NCBI RefSeq assembly: GCF_000217715.1
Contig: NC_015666.1
Location: 1,314,270-1,378,269 of the forward strand
Direction: 5' to 3'
DNA length: 64,000 nt
Source: Halopiger xanaduensis SH-6
Lineage (GTDB): Archaea > Halobacteriota > Halobacteria > Halobacteriales > Natrialbaceae
A program made the position numbers and the translations under genes. Positions 45,112 to 54,017 of this stretch are shown piece after piece (the stretch's first letter is position 1; every line of letters begins with the position of its first letter). Below the pieces are notes generated by a model, which was not told the DNA's origin, ran no database searches, and saw only the letters and a program-made list of their open reading frames with translations.

Positions 45112-45153
45112 CTAGTATTAACATCATAGTCTTGAATCACAGCTATTATTAAC
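45112..45153 (+). promoter_or_regulatory. Direct repeat in the znuA promoter
   Basis: CTAGTATTAAC (45112-45122) and CTATTATTAAC (45143-45153) differ at one base and are 31 bases apart, about three helical turns. A related TATTAAC lies before regulator 1 (42753-42759). These could be binding half-sites or promoter elements (TATA boxes) for znuA, which starts at 45177. Confidence 0.4.
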
Positions 45154-45176
45154 TACTGGCGGAGAGTTAGCAACAC

Positions 45177-46283
45177 ATGCCTCGATACACTCGACGACAA
45201 CTCGTCGCGACCGGTGCCAGCGCCGCCACGATCGGCGCGTTCGCCGGTTGCGTCTCGAACGAGTCGAGCAACGGCGGATCGAACGACGCGGGCGACGGTT
45301 CGGGCCCGAGGGCCCAGGCCTCGTTTTTCGTGTTCGGCGATTTCGCGGCCGCGGTCGCGGGCGACACCGCGCGGGCCGAGACGCTGGTGCCGATCGGCCA
45401 GCACGGCCACGGGTGGGAACCCGGACCGCAGATTCAAGGCACCGTCCTCGAGTCGGACCTGTTCGTCTCCGTCGTGCACGGCTTCCAGCCCTGGGCGGAC
45501 GATCTCGTGACGAGCCTCCGGGACGACGACGCTGCCGTTCACATCGTCGCCGCCGGCGCGGAGGTGGACCTGCTCGAGAGTGAGGGTGGCCACGATTACG
45601 GTCACGACGACGGGGACGGCCACGATCACGGGAACGACGAAGAACACGACCACGAGGAGGGGGGAGAACACAACCGTAGCGAGGACGGAGACGATCACGA
45701 CCACGAGCACAACGGTTCCGACGACGGCGACCACGAGCACGACCGCGGGACCGCCGACCCCCACTTCTGGCTCGACCCGGTGCGAGCAAAGCGAGCCGTC
45801 GACGCCATCGAAGACGGGTTTGCAACCGTCGATAGCGACAACGCCGACGCGTACGCCGCCAACGCCGACGAGTTCCGCAGCCGACTGGACGACCTCGACG
45901 AAACGTTCCGCTCGACGCTCGAGGACGCCGAACGCGACGTCGTCCTCGTCGCCGGTCACGACCCGTTCGCGTACCTCGAGAACCGCTACGGCTTCGAGAT
46001 CGAGACGCTGACCGGACTCACCCCCGACGAACAGCCCACGCCGGCGGATATCGAGCGCGCGCAGACGGTCATCGACGAGTACGATCTCGAGTACGTCTGT
46101 GCGGACCCGCTCGAACCGCAGGACGCCGCCGAGCAGTTGATCGCCGAAACCGACGCGAACGAGGTGTTGCCGCTGACGCCGATCGCCGGCCAGACGCAGG
46201 AGTGGGCCGACGAAGGCTGGGGGTACGTCGAGATCATGGAGGAGATCAACCTCGCGACGCTCGAGCGAGCGCTCGACGCATGA
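45177..46283 (+). CDS. znuA: Zinc (metal) ABC transporter substrate-binding lipoprotein
   Basis: A 368-residue cluster A-I binding protein. Tat lipoprotein signal with RRQLVATG and lipobox FAGC (C at residue about 24). Metal ligands: the G-Q-H-G-H-G motif near residue 75, DPHFWLDPV, AGHDPFAYLEN and the closing D(A/E)NEVLP strand. A very His/Asp-rich loop of about 55 residues (45577-45750) is characteristic of high-affinity zinc ZnuA proteins. The stop TGA overlaps the ATG of the next small gene. Confidence 0.93.
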   Translation: MPRYTRRQLVATGASAATIGAFAGCVSNESSNGGSNDAGDGSGPRAQASFFVFGDFAAAVAGDTARAETLVPIGQHGHGWEPGPQIQGTVLESDLFVSVVHGFQPWADDLVTSLRDDDAAVHIVAAGAEVDLLESEGGHDYGHDDGDGHDHGNDEEHDHEEGGEHNRSEDGDDHDHEHNGSDDGDHEHDRGTADPHFWLDPVRAKRAVDAIEDGFATVDSDNADAYAANADEFRSRLDDLDETFRSTLEDAERDVVLVAGHDPFAYLENRYGFEIETLTGLTPDEQPTPADIERAQTVIDEYDLEYVCADPLEPQDAAEQLIAETDANEVLPLTPIAGQTQEWADEGWGYVEIMEEINLATLERALDA

Positions 46284-46522
46284 GTGCGAACGATCCCGAA
46301 TCCGACGCCGACGAAGCCGTCGGCCCCGACTGGAACGGCGCGGAAACGCCGGACCCCTCCGAATCCCCGCGCTCGACGTTGCTGTCGGTCGTCGTCAAAT
46401 CCGGATCCGAGGGACGGCCGATCTGCACCATCTACCCGCCGGACGTAGCCGCCCCCTACCGGACGACGACCCGGATAACGGCCCGCAGCGACGCGTTCGT
46501 GACCCTCGAGGAGTGGCGATGA
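46280..46522 (+). CDS. Small DUF7511-like protein inside the znu operon
   Basis: An 80-residue protein whose ATG overlaps the znuA stop (ATGA) and whose stop overlaps the znuC start (ATGA), so it is fixed in the operon by translational coupling. The first 30 residues are acidic and disordered, the rest are strands (LLSVVVKSGSEGRPICTIYP ... FVTLEEWR) resembling haloarchaeal DUF7511 from memory. A single Cys is present. A role in metal uptake is suggested only by position. Confidence 0.75.
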   Translation: MSANDPESDADEAVGPDWNGAETPDPSESPRSTLLSVVVKSGSEGRPICTIYPPDVAAPYRTTTRITARSDAFVTLEEWR

Positions 46523-47295
46523 TGAGCGGCCACGAATCGACCGACACTCCCGCCGACGAACCCGCCGTCAGCGTCGCCAACGTAACCTTCGGCTACGGCG
46601 ACCGCCCGGTACTCGAGGACGTCTCGATCGACGTCGAACCCGGGACCTTCCTCGGCCTCGTCGGGCCGAACGGGAGCGGCAAGAGCACGCTGCTCGAGTT
46701 GCTGCTCGGCCTCCGCCGTCCGGACGAAGGAACGGTGCAACTGTTCGGCGAGCCGGCACACGCGTTCGCGGCCGGCGACCGGATCGGCTACGTCCCGCAG
46801 GACGTGACGACCGCCGCTCGAGAAATGCCGATGACGGTCCGCGAAGTCGTCGCAATGGGTCGGTACCCACATCGGCTCGTCGGCCGCTTCTCGCGGACCG
46901 ATCGACGCGCGGTCGACGAGGCGATGGTGCGAGTCGGCATCGACGACCTCGCGTCGCGTCGCATCGGCCGCCTCTCGGGCGGTCAGCGCCAGCGCGTGTT
47001 CATCGCCCGCGCGCTCGCGTCCGAAGCCGACCTCCTCGCGCTCGACGAGCCGACCGTCGGCGTCGACGCGGAGTCCCGCGAGGCGTTCTACGACCTCCTC
47101 AGCGAGTTGAACGCGGCGGGGATGACGATCGTCCTGATCGAGCACGACATCGGCGTCGTCACGACGTACGCGACGGAGACCGCCTGCCTCAACCGCCGGT
47201 TGCACTTCGACGGCGCGCCGGAGGAGTTCGTCGAGACCGACGCCCTCGCGCAGGCGTACGGAACGGACCAACACGTCGTTCGGCACGATCACTGA
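46519..47295 (+). CDS. znuC: Zinc ABC transporter ATP-binding protein
   Basis: A 258-residue ATPase. Walker A GPNGSGKST, Q-loop YVPQDV, signature LSGGQRQRVFIARALASEAD, Walker B LLALDEPTVGVD, and switch His in IEHDIGVV. The start is one of two adjacent ATGs (46519 or 46522); the first overlaps the previous stop. It converts ATP hydrolysis into metal import with ZnuB. Starts the ATGA-coupled tail of the operon. Confidence 0.94.
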   Translation: MMSGHESTDTPADEPAVSVANVTFGYGDRPVLEDVSIDVEPGTFLGLVGPNGSGKSTLLELLLGLRRPDEGTVQLFGEPAHAFAAGDRIGYVPQDVTTAAREMPMTVREVVAMGRYPHRLVGRFSRTDRRAVDEAMVRVGIDDLASRRIGRLSGGQRQRVFIARALASEADLLALDEPTVGVDAESREAFYDLLSELNAAGMTIVLIEHDIGVVTTYATETACLNRRLHFDGAPEEFVETDALAQAYGTDQHVVRHDH

Positions 47296-47296
47296 C

Positions 47297-48283
47297 ATGC
47301 TCGGCCAGTTCACCCTCCTCGGCGCGGACGGCCCGTCCGCCGTCGCCGCGATGCAACTCCTCGACGTCCCGTACGGAATCTTCGAGTGGTTCCTCGAGGA
47401 CGCGTACGGCACCAGAATGGACCGCCTCGGGGAGTACCTGGGCGTGCGGATGCTCGGCTACCCGTACATGCAGCGGGCCTACCTCGCCGCGGTCTGTATC
47501 GCCGTCATCGGGCCGCTCGTCGGGACCTTTCTCGTCCACCGCGAGATCTCGATGATCGGCGACACGCTCGCCCACACGGCCTTCGCGGGCGTCGCCGTCG
47601 GCCTGTTCCTCAACGCGACGCTGTCGCTCTCGCTGTCCCCGCTGCTGACCGCGTTCGTGACGGCCGTCGTGACGGCCCTCCTCGTCGAACTCCTCATCGA
47701 GCACGGCGGCGCCTACAGCGACACCTCGCTGGCGATCGTCCTGACGGGCGGGTTCGCCCTCGGCAGCGTCCTCATCACGGCGACCGACGGCGGTATCGCC
47801 GTCGGTATCGACGCCTACCTCTTCGGGAGCCTCGCAACCGTCTCGCGGGCGGACGTCGCACTCCTGGTCGCGATGTGCCTCCTCGTCGGCGGGCTCGTCA
47901 CACTGGCCTACCGCCCGCTGCTGTACGTCACCTTTGACACGACCGGCGCTCGAGCGGCGCGGCTCAACGTCCGCCTGTACAAGCGGCTCATGGTCGTTCT
48001 GACGGCGCTCGTCGTGGTGAGCGCGATGCAGATCATGGGCGTCATTCTGGTCGCCGCGATGCTGGTCGTCCCCGTCGCCGCCGCGGCGCTGGTCGCCCGG
48101 AGCTTCAAGCGGTCGATCCTGCTCGCGATCCTCGTCGCCGAGTTCGCGGCCGTCGCGGGCGTCACCGTCTCGTACAGCTATGGGATCGCAGCCGGTGGGT
48201 CGATCGTCCTCGCTGCAATCGCGATATACGCCGCCGTGCTCGTCGGTCGAGCGTTTCCACTCGAGCGGTTGAGAGCACAGTAA
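47297..48283 (+). CDS. znuB: Zinc ABC transporter permease
   Basis: A 328-residue ABC-3 family permease with about eight to nine helices. The cytoplasmic NBD-contacting region is visible in the second half (DTTGARAARLNVRLYKRLMV), where the ABC-3 permeases have the G-x-x-x-x-x-L contact segment. An N-terminal extension of about 55 residues (FTLLGADGPSAVAAMQLLDV) precedes the first helix. It begins one base after the znuC stop. Together with ZnuA and ZnuC it completes the importer. Confidence 0.93.
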   Translation: MLGQFTLLGADGPSAVAAMQLLDVPYGIFEWFLEDAYGTRMDRLGEYLGVRMLGYPYMQRAYLAAVCIAVIGPLVGTFLVHREISMIGDTLAHTAFAGVAVGLFLNATLSLSLSPLLTAFVTAVVTALLVELLIEHGGAYSDTSLAIVLTGGFALGSVLITATDGGIAVGIDAYLFGSLATVSRADVALLVAMCLLVGGLVTLAYRPLLYVTFDTTGARAARLNVRLYKRLMVVLTALVVVSAMQIMGVILVAAMLVVPVAAAALVARSFKRSILLAILVAEFAAVAGVTVSYSYGIAAGGSIVLAAIAIYAAVLVGRAFPLERLRAQ

Positions 48284-48486
48284 ATCCGACCCCTCTACGA
48301 AAATTCGACAATTCGACAGCATCGACATCGAACGTGCGAGACGACGAACGAGCGCGTCAGGAAAGCGAAAACGGAGCGAGCGACAAAAGAAAGCGAGTCA
48401 GGACGTCAACCCTGAGGATGGGCGAGCGGTGCGATCTGCAAACGGCGAATCAGCGTGAGTTGAGTGGCGCGTGCGACGGAGACGGC

Positions 48487-50157
48487 TTACATCATGCCGC
48501 CCATGCCGCCGCCCATGCCGCCCATGCCGCCGGCACCGCCGGGGGCGCCGCCCTCTTCGTCGCCGCCCTTGTCGGTCGAGAGGTCGCCGGCGGAGATGAT
48601 GTCGTCGATCTTGAGCACGAGGTTCGCGGCCTCGGCAGCGGAGGTGACGGCCTGCTCCTTGGCGTGGGCCGGTTCGACGACGCCGGCCTCGTAGGTGTCT
48701 TCGACGTCGCCCGTGAAGACGTTCAGACCGGCTTCGATGTCGCCGTCCTCGTGGGCCGCGCGGAGGTCGACGAGCGTGTCGATGGAGTCGAGGCCGGCGT
48801 TCTCGGCGAGCACGCGCGGGACGAGCTCGAGCGAGTCGGCGAAGGCTTCGACGGCCAGCTGCTCGCGGCCGGAGACGGAGTCGGCGTAGTCGCGCAGGCG
48901 CGAGGCGAGTTCGACTTCGATGGCGCCGCCGCCCGCGAGGACGCGGCCGTCGGAGACGGTCTGGGCGACGACGTCGAGCGCGTCGTTGACGCCGCGCTCG
49001 AGTTCGTCGACGACGTGGTCGGTCGAGCCGCGCAGCAGGAGGGTGACGCCGTGGGCGTCCTCGCCGGTGACGTAGAACAGCTCGTCCTCCTCGTCGCGGG
49101 TGACGTCACCGAAGCCGAGGTCGTCTTCGGTGGCGCTGTCGAGGTCGGAGACGACCGTCGCGCCGACGACCTCCTGCAGGAACTCGAGGTCGGACTTCTT
49201 GGCGCGGCGGACGGCGAGGATGCCTTCCTTCGCGAGGTAGTGCTGGGCCAGGTCGTCGATGCCCTTCTGGCAGAAGACGACGTCGGCGCCGAGGGCCGCG
49301 ATCTGGTCGACCTTCTCGCGGAGCTGCTCCTCCTCGCGGTCGAGGAACTTCTGGAGCTGGTCGGGGTCCGTCACGGAGACTTCGGTGTCGACGTCGGTCT
49401 CCTCGACCTCGATCGGCTCGTTCAGCAGCAGGATGTCGGCGTCCGTGGCCTCGGTGGGCATGTTGTCGTGGACGGGGTCCTTGTCCACGATGCCGCCCTC
49501 GAGGAGGTCGGACTCGCCGGCCGAGCGGCCGGTCTGGGTCTCGATGTTGAGGAACTCGAGGTCGACGACGTTGTCGCCGTTCTCGTCCTCGACGGTGACC
49601 TGCTTGACCGCGTCGATGATGAGCTGGGAGAGGTGCTCCTTGTTGACCTCGGTGCCCTTGCCGGTCATCGAGGTCTCGGCGACCGAGCGCAGGAGCTCCT
49701 CGTCGTCGGTGTCGACGTCCTGGGCGATGTCGTCGATCTCGTCGCGGGCCTGCTCGGAGGCCATGTGGAAGCCCTTGATGATCGCCGTCGGGTGGATGTC
49801 CTGCTCGAGGAGGTCCTCGGCGTTCTTCAGCAGTTCGCCGGCGATCGCGACGGCCGTCGTGGTGCCGTCGCCGGCCTCGTCCTCCTGCGTTTCGGCGACC
49901 TCGATGATCATCTCGGCCGTCGGGTTGTCGATGTCCATCTCCTGGAGGATGGTGACGCCGTCGTTGGTGATGGTGACCGATCCCATCGAGTCGACGAGCA
50001 TTTTGTCCATCCCCTTCGGACCGAGGGTCGAGCGGACGGCTTCAGCGACCGCGCGGGCGGCGCTGATGTTGTAGTCCTGCGCGTCCTTGTCCTTGACGCG
50101 CTGGGAGTCCTCGCTCATTACGATCATCGGCTGTCCCTGCTGCATTCGCTGGCTCAT
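48487..50157 (-). CDS. thsA: Thermosome subunit (group II chaperonin)
   Basis: A 556-residue chaperonin with intact ATPase motifs: TLGPKGMDKMLVD, NDGVTILQEMDI, GDGTTTAVAIAGELL; apical domain in the middle, GGGAIEVELA near the end, and the haloarchaeal C-terminal GGM-rich tail that lines the chamber. It folds cytosolic proteins under ATP. ATG 50157 (MSQRMQQGQPMIV) is the canonical start. A TATA-like element CATTTATGT on the minus strand (about 50187-50195) lies about 35 bases upstream. Confidence 0.97.
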   Translation of the reverse strand: MSQRMQQGQPMIVMSEDSQRVKDKDAQDYNISAARAVAEAVRSTLGPKGMDKMLVDSMGSVTITNDGVTILQEMDIDNPTAEMIIEVAETQEDEAGDGTTTAVAIAGELLKNAEDLLEQDIHPTAIIKGFHMASEQARDEIDDIAQDVDTDDEELLRSVAETSMTGKGTEVNKEHLSQLIIDAVKQVTVEDENGDNVVDLEFLNIETQTGRSAGESDLLEGGIVDKDPVHDNMPTEATDADILLLNEPIEVEETDVDTEVSVTDPDQLQKFLDREEEQLREKVDQIAALGADVVFCQKGIDDLAQHYLAKEGILAVRRAKKSDLEFLQEVVGATVVSDLDSATEDDLGFGDVTRDEEDELFYVTGEDAHGVTLLLRGSTDHVVDELERGVNDALDVVAQTVSDGRVLAGGGAIEVELASRLRDYADSVSGREQLAVEAFADSLELVPRVLAENAGLDSIDTLVDLRAAHEDGDIEAGLNVFTGDVEDTYEAGVVEPAHAKEQAVTSAAEAANLVLKIDDIISAGDLSTDKGGDEEGGAPGGAGGMGGMGGGMGGMM

Positions 50158-50172
50158 AGTCGGTCGAATCAT

Positions 50173-50538
50173 TGATTGTGATTCTACATAAATGTACCGT
50201 TATCTCGAGCCCGCGGCGGTCGCCGATCGACGACCGCGGAGATCGAAAACCGCCGGAGTGCGCGCCGATACCGCGCGCTTGTGGGACGTGGTACCACTCG
50301 AGCGACCGGTACGGAATGCGACGTTCTCCGCCATATTTAAGTAAATCCGATTTGCGCGACGGGGTCGGCGGCGCTCGCGACGAGCGACGGGCCGCGTCGG
50401 TGGCGGCGATACGTCGACGGCGCCGGTCCGTCAGCCACTGCCTCGAGCCGAGCGACGGCTACTCGAGGGGCCTCCGGCGCGGAACCGAGCGTCGGCGTCA
50501 AAGCGAACAATTAACCGGCTCTCGCCGAACCCACCGGT
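50173..50538. other. Gene-free region between the thermosome and epimerase genes
   Basis: 366 bases. The left part holds the thermosome promoter. The right part contains CCATATTTAAGTAAATCCG (50331-50349), a strong TATA-like run that could drive a short transcript to the right, but it is 190 bases from the epimerase ATG. No supported frame and no RNA gene recognised; a small RNA or leader cannot be excluded. Confidence 0.5.
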
Positions 50539-51480
50539 ATGACCGTTTCAGACGGCCGCATCCTCGTCACTGGCGGGGCCGGGTTCATCGGCTCGCACCT
50601 CGCCGAACGTCTGCTCGCGGACGGCGCCGACGTAACGATCGTGGACGACCTTTCGAACGGGGCCGCCGATCGCGTCCCCGACGCGGCCGAGTTCGTCGAG
50701 GCCGACCTGACCTCGATCGCGGCCGACGCGCTCGCGGATCACCTCGAGGGCGTCGACCTCGTCTTCCACCTCGCGGCGTCGAAACACGTCGACACCGATC
50801 GTCCGCACGGCCAGTTCGAGGACAACACGCGGATGACCCGCACCGTCCTCGAGGCGATGGCCGAGGCGGACGTCACCGACATCGCCTACACCTCCTCCTC
50901 GACGGTCTACGGCGAGGCGCCGCGGCCGACGCCCGAGGACTACGCGCCGCTCGAGCCGATCAGCGCCTACGGCGCGAGCAAGTTGGCGGACGAAGGACTC
51001 CTTTCGGCGCGCACGCACAGCCACGACCTCACCGTGTGGAACTTCCGCTTCGCGAACGTCGTCGGCCCGCGCCTTCGCGGCGCGGTGATTCCCGACTTCA
51101 TCGAGAAGCTGCAGGACGACCCCGAAACGCTCACCATCCTCGGCAACGGCCGTCAGGAGAAGTCTTACCTCCACGTGGAGGACTGCCTGGACGCCATGCT
51201 GCACGTCATCGAACGCGCCGACGCCGCGGTGAACACCTACAACCTCGGCACGCGCACGACCACTTCGGTCGACCGCATCGCGGCTATCGTCGCCGACGAG
51301 ATGGGCCTCGAGCCCGACTTCGAGTACACCGGCGGCGACCGGGGCTGGACCGGCGACGTACCGAAGATGCGCCTCTCGATCGAGAAGCTCGCGGCGCTCG
51401 GCTGGGAGCCGACGCGCTCGAGCGACGAGGCGGTGCGGCGGGCGACGCGTGAGATTCTCGCCGAGTACGACGACCGCTGA
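50539..51480 (+). CDS. NAD-dependent epimerase/dehydratase (UDP-glucose 4-epimerase-like)
   Basis: A 313-residue extended SDR. NAD-binding GGAGFIGSHLAERLLADGAD; catalytic Ser (TSSSTVYGEA) with Y-x-x-x-K in YGASK; C-terminal substrate segment VNTYNLGTRTTTSVDRIAA. Substrate is a nucleotide-sugar, probably UDP-linked. It is the first gene of the surface-glycan region that follows, though no iron box was seen in front of it. It ends 121 bases before the flippase gene. Confidence 0.9.
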   Translation: MTVSDGRILVTGGAGFIGSHLAERLLADGADVTIVDDLSNGAADRVPDAAEFVEADLTSIAADALADHLEGVDLVFHLAASKHVDTDRPHGQFEDNTRMTRTVLEAMAEADVTDIAYTSSSTVYGEAPRPTPEDYAPLEPISAYGASKLADEGLLSARTHSHDLTVWNFRFANVVGPRLRGAVIPDFIEKLQDDPETLTILGNGRQEKSYLHVEDCLDAMLHVIERADAAVNTYNLGTRTTTSVDRIAAIVADEMGLEPDFEYTGGDRGWTGDVPKMRLSIEKLAALGWEPTRSSDEAVRRATREILAEYDDR

Positions 51481-51560
51481 CGCCGCGCCGTCGGTTCTCG
51501 GTCCTTTTCTGTCGCCGAAATCTCTCCCGAGCGCACTCGAGGGCTCCGCTCGATCGCGTT

Positions 51561-51574
51561 TTAGGTGGGCTTAA
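51561..51574. promoter_or_regulatory. DtxR/IdeR-type iron box 1 (flippase-like gene)
   Basis: TTAGGTGGGCTTAA; one base departs from the palindrome TTAGGNNNNCCTAA. It overlaps the likely TATA (CTTAAATATC) 27 bases before the ATG at 51601. It is the weakest of the five boxes. Confidence 0.7.
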
Positions 51575-51600
51575 ATATCTGGCTGCACGAGCACTCGAGC

Positions 51601-52782
51601 ATGCACGACGGCGACGACCGGGGGACGTCGCAGGTACCGAATACCCGCTCGGCGAGCGCCGACACTGGCGCCCTCGGCGCGGCGCTAACCCGCCGCCGGC
51701 TGACGATCGCGGGAACGGCGTTGGTCGTCCTCGGGCTCGTCGTCGCGGCCCGGGAACTCGACCTCGAGGCGGTCGTCGCCGACGCCGCGAGCGCCGATCC
51801 GCGGCTGCTCGCCCTCGCGATCGCCGTCTACGCCGTCTCGTGGCCGATCCGCGGTCGCCGGTACGGGGACGTCCTGAGCGCGACGGGCCACCGCGCCGGC
51901 ACGGGACTGCTCACGGCGGCCGTCTTCGTCAGCCAGACGGCCAACCTCGCGATTCCGGCGCGAGCCGGCGACGCCGCTCGCGCGTACGTGGTCAACGAGC
52001 GCGCAAACGTTCCCTACACCGCCGGGTTCGCCGGGCTGGCCGTCGAGCGGCTCTTCGATCTGGCGACGATCGCCGTGCTGGCCGGCGGCGCCACGGCGTG
52101 GCTCGCGATCAGCGGTAACGTGGGCCCGCTCGAGATCGCGGCCGAGGCCGGCGGCGCGCGGGTCGCGTTCGTCGGCGCAGCCGTCGTCAGTACGGCGACC
52201 GTCGGCGTCGGCCTCGCCGTTGCGACCACGGCCCGCTCGGGCTACGGCCCGCGGATCGCCGCGCGGCTGCGGACGCTCGCCGACGGCTCCCCGCGGCTCG
52301 AGGGGGCGCTCGAGGCCGCGCTCCGGTTCGCAGCGGACGTCGGCGTCGTCGCCCGACGGCCGCGAGTGCTCGCCGCCGTCGCCGGAACGAGCCTGCTCGT
52401 CTGGGCGCTCGACGTGCTCACGGCGGTGCTCGTCCTCGCGGCGCTGGACAGCGGCCTCGCGCTCGGCCCGCTACTGGCTGTCGGGACACTCGCGGTCAGC
52501 GTCGGCAACCTCGCGAAGGTGCTGCCGCTCTCGCAGGGCGGCGTCGGCCTCTACGAGGCCGCGTTCACGGCGCTTGTCGTCGGACTCGCGCCCGTCGGCG
52601 CGAGCACGGCGCTGGCCGCCGCGGTCGTCGATCACGCGCTGAAAAACGGCGTCACGCTGGCCGGGGGCGCCGCGGCTGTCGCCGCGTTCGGGGTGTCGTT
52701 CGCGGACGCGACGAACGCGACCGCCGCCGATGCGACCGGGGAGGGCCGCCCGGTCTCGAGCGAGGACCGACGGATTTTTTAG
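51601..52782 (+). CDS. Lysylphosphatidylglycerol synthase TM-like (flippase-like domain) protein
   Basis: A 393-residue membrane protein with about nine helices after an acidic N-terminus. It matches the LPG_synthase_TM (UPF0104) fold: SWPIRGRRYGDVLSATGHRAG, NLAIPARAGDAARAYVVNER, the VLPLSQGGVGLYEAAFTALV end motif. Relatives include AglD-like dolichol-linked glycosylation enzymes and proposed lipid flippases, so it may translocate or modify a lipid-linked saccharide. Its stop codon overlaps the second iron box. Confidence 0.85.
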   Translation: MHDGDDRGTSQVPNTRSASADTGALGAALTRRRLTIAGTALVVLGLVVAARELDLEAVVADAASADPRLLALAIAVYAVSWPIRGRRYGDVLSATGHRAGTGLLTAAVFVSQTANLAIPARAGDAARAYVVNERANVPYTAGFAGLAVERLFDLATIAVLAGGATAWLAISGNVGPLEIAAEAGGARVAFVGAAVVSTATVGVGLAVATTARSGYGPRIAARLRTLADGSPRLEGALEAALRFAADVGVVARRPRVLAAVAGTSLLVWALDVLTAVLVLAALDSGLALGPLLAVGTLAVSVGNLAKVLPLSQGGVGLYEAAFTALVVGLAPVGASTALAAAVVDHALKNGVTLAGGAAAVAAFGVSFADATNATAADATGEGRPVSSEDRRIF

Positions 52783-52792
52783 GTCTGCCTAA
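52779..52792. promoter_or_regulatory. DtxR/IdeR-type iron box 2 (GT75-like gene)
   Basis: TTAGGTCTGCCTAA, a perfect TTAGG/CCTAA palindrome with a 4-base centre. It lies 14-27 bases before the ATG at 52806, over the TATA-like TTTTTTAGG, and overlaps the stop of the preceding gene. Confidence 0.85.
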
Positions 52793-52805
52793 AGATTGGC
52801 AGGCA

Positions 52806-53978
52806 ATGAGTCAGGACATTTGCGTCGTCGTGCCGACGATCCGGGAGTACGAGTGCATGCGCTCGTACTTCGACAACGCGCGCGAGCACGGGTTCGACCT
52901 CTCGCGGCTCCACGTCGTGCTCGTCACCGAGGACTTCTGCGAGACCGACGAGATGGAACGGATGCTCGAGGAGGAGGGCGTCTCCGGCGAGGTCTTCGAC
53001 GGCTCCCGTCGCGAGGAGTGGTACGAAGCTCACGGTGTCGAGGAGTACGGCCACATCGTTCCCGCGGCGAGCCACGCCGAGACGAGCTTCGGCCTCCTCT
53101 ATATGTGGGCCCACGACGAGTTCGACTACGGCTTCTTCATCGACGACGACACCCTTCCGCACCCCGAGGAGGACTTCTTCGGCACGCACATGGACAACCT
53201 CGCGTTCGAGGGCGGGATCGAGGAAGTCTCCTCCGACGAGCAGTGGGTCAACGTCCTCTACCAGAACGCAGACGAGCACGGCCTCTACCCGCGGGGCTAC
53301 CCCTACTCGGCGATGGGCGAAACCGTCGAGACCGGCACGACCGAAATCGAGGCCGGCGAGGTCGTCGCCTCGCAGGGTCTGTGGACGAACGTCCCCGACT
53401 TGGACGCCGTCCGCATTCTGATGGACGGCGACCTCGAGGGGCAGGCCCAGACCCGCACCTCGCGGGACGACTTCGGCGACGACTTCGTCGCGGCCCGCGG
53501 CAACTATCTGACCGTCTGCTCGATGAACCTCGCCTTCCGCCGCGAGGTCATTCCGGCGTTCTACCAGCTCCCGATGGACGACAACGAGTGGGAGGTCGGC
53601 CGCTTCGACGACATCTGGTCGGGCGTCTTCCTCAAACGGGCCTGCGACGTCCTCGACAAGCGCATCTACAACGGCGCGCCCCTCTGTGAACACAACAAGG
53701 CGCCCCGCAGCACCTTCGACGACCTCAACAACGAGGTGCCCGGCCTCGAGCTCAACGAGCACCTCTGGCGCGTGATCGACGACGTCGGCGCTGACGCGGA
53801 CTCCTACGCCGACGTCTTCGAGGCGATGGCTCGAGAACTCGTCGACGGCGACTGGTCGGACTACAACAACGGGGCCTTCTTCAACTACGTCGGCGAACAC
53901 ATGCTCGACTGGCTCGAGTGTCTGTCGACGCTGTCGACGCGGGCGAGCGAACCCGTTCGGATCGCCGCCGACAGTTAA
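52806..53978 (+). CDS. GT75-like glycosyltransferase (reversibly glycosylated polypeptide family)
   Basis: A 390-residue protein. It starts SQDICVVVPTIREYECMRSY and carries the DDD metal motif at residues 113-115 (FFIDDDTLPHP), as in plant RGP/UDP-arabinopyranose mutases and archaeal proteins named alpha-1,4-glucan-protein synthase. A later W/R-rich segment (GDDFVAARGNYLTVCSMNLA) is a family feature. It likely isomerises or transfers a nucleotide-linked sugar; the product is unknown. Preceded by a perfect iron box, unusual for a glycosyltransferase. Confidence 0.85.
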   Translation: MSQDICVVVPTIREYECMRSYFDNAREHGFDLSRLHVVLVTEDFCETDEMERMLEEEGVSGEVFDGSRREEWYEAHGVEEYGHIVPAASHAETSFGLLYMWAHDEFDYGFFIDDDTLPHPEEDFFGTHMDNLAFEGGIEEVSSDEQWVNVLYQNADEHGLYPRGYPYSAMGETVETGTTEIEAGEVVASQGLWTNVPDLDAVRILMDGDLEGQAQTRTSRDDFGDDFVAARGNYLTVCSMNLAFRREVIPAFYQLPMDDNEWEVGRFDDIWSGVFLKRACDVLDKRIYNGAPLCEHNKAPRSTFDDLNNEVPGLELNEHLWRVIDDVGADADSYADVFEAMARELVDGDWSDYNNGAFFNYVGEHMLDWLECLSTLSTRASEPVRIAADS

Positions 53979-53996
53979 ACCGTCATCTATAAGTTT

Positions 53997-54010
53997 TTAG
54001 GCTGGCCTAA
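53997..54010. promoter_or_regulatory. DtxR/IdeR-type iron box 3 (ferric ABC transporter)
   Basis: TTAGGCTGGCCTAA, a perfect palindrome. A TATA-like TCTATAAG (53987-53994) lies just before it, and the box sits 8-21 bases before the ATG at 54018, where binding would block polymerase access. Confidence 0.88.
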
Positions 54011-54017
54011 ATCGGAT

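Noticed and set aside
48334-50175. 613-codon plus-strand frame opposite the thermosome gene
   Set aside because: Entirely antisense to a highly conserved chaperonin; Val/Asp/Leu/Gly-rich shadow reading.
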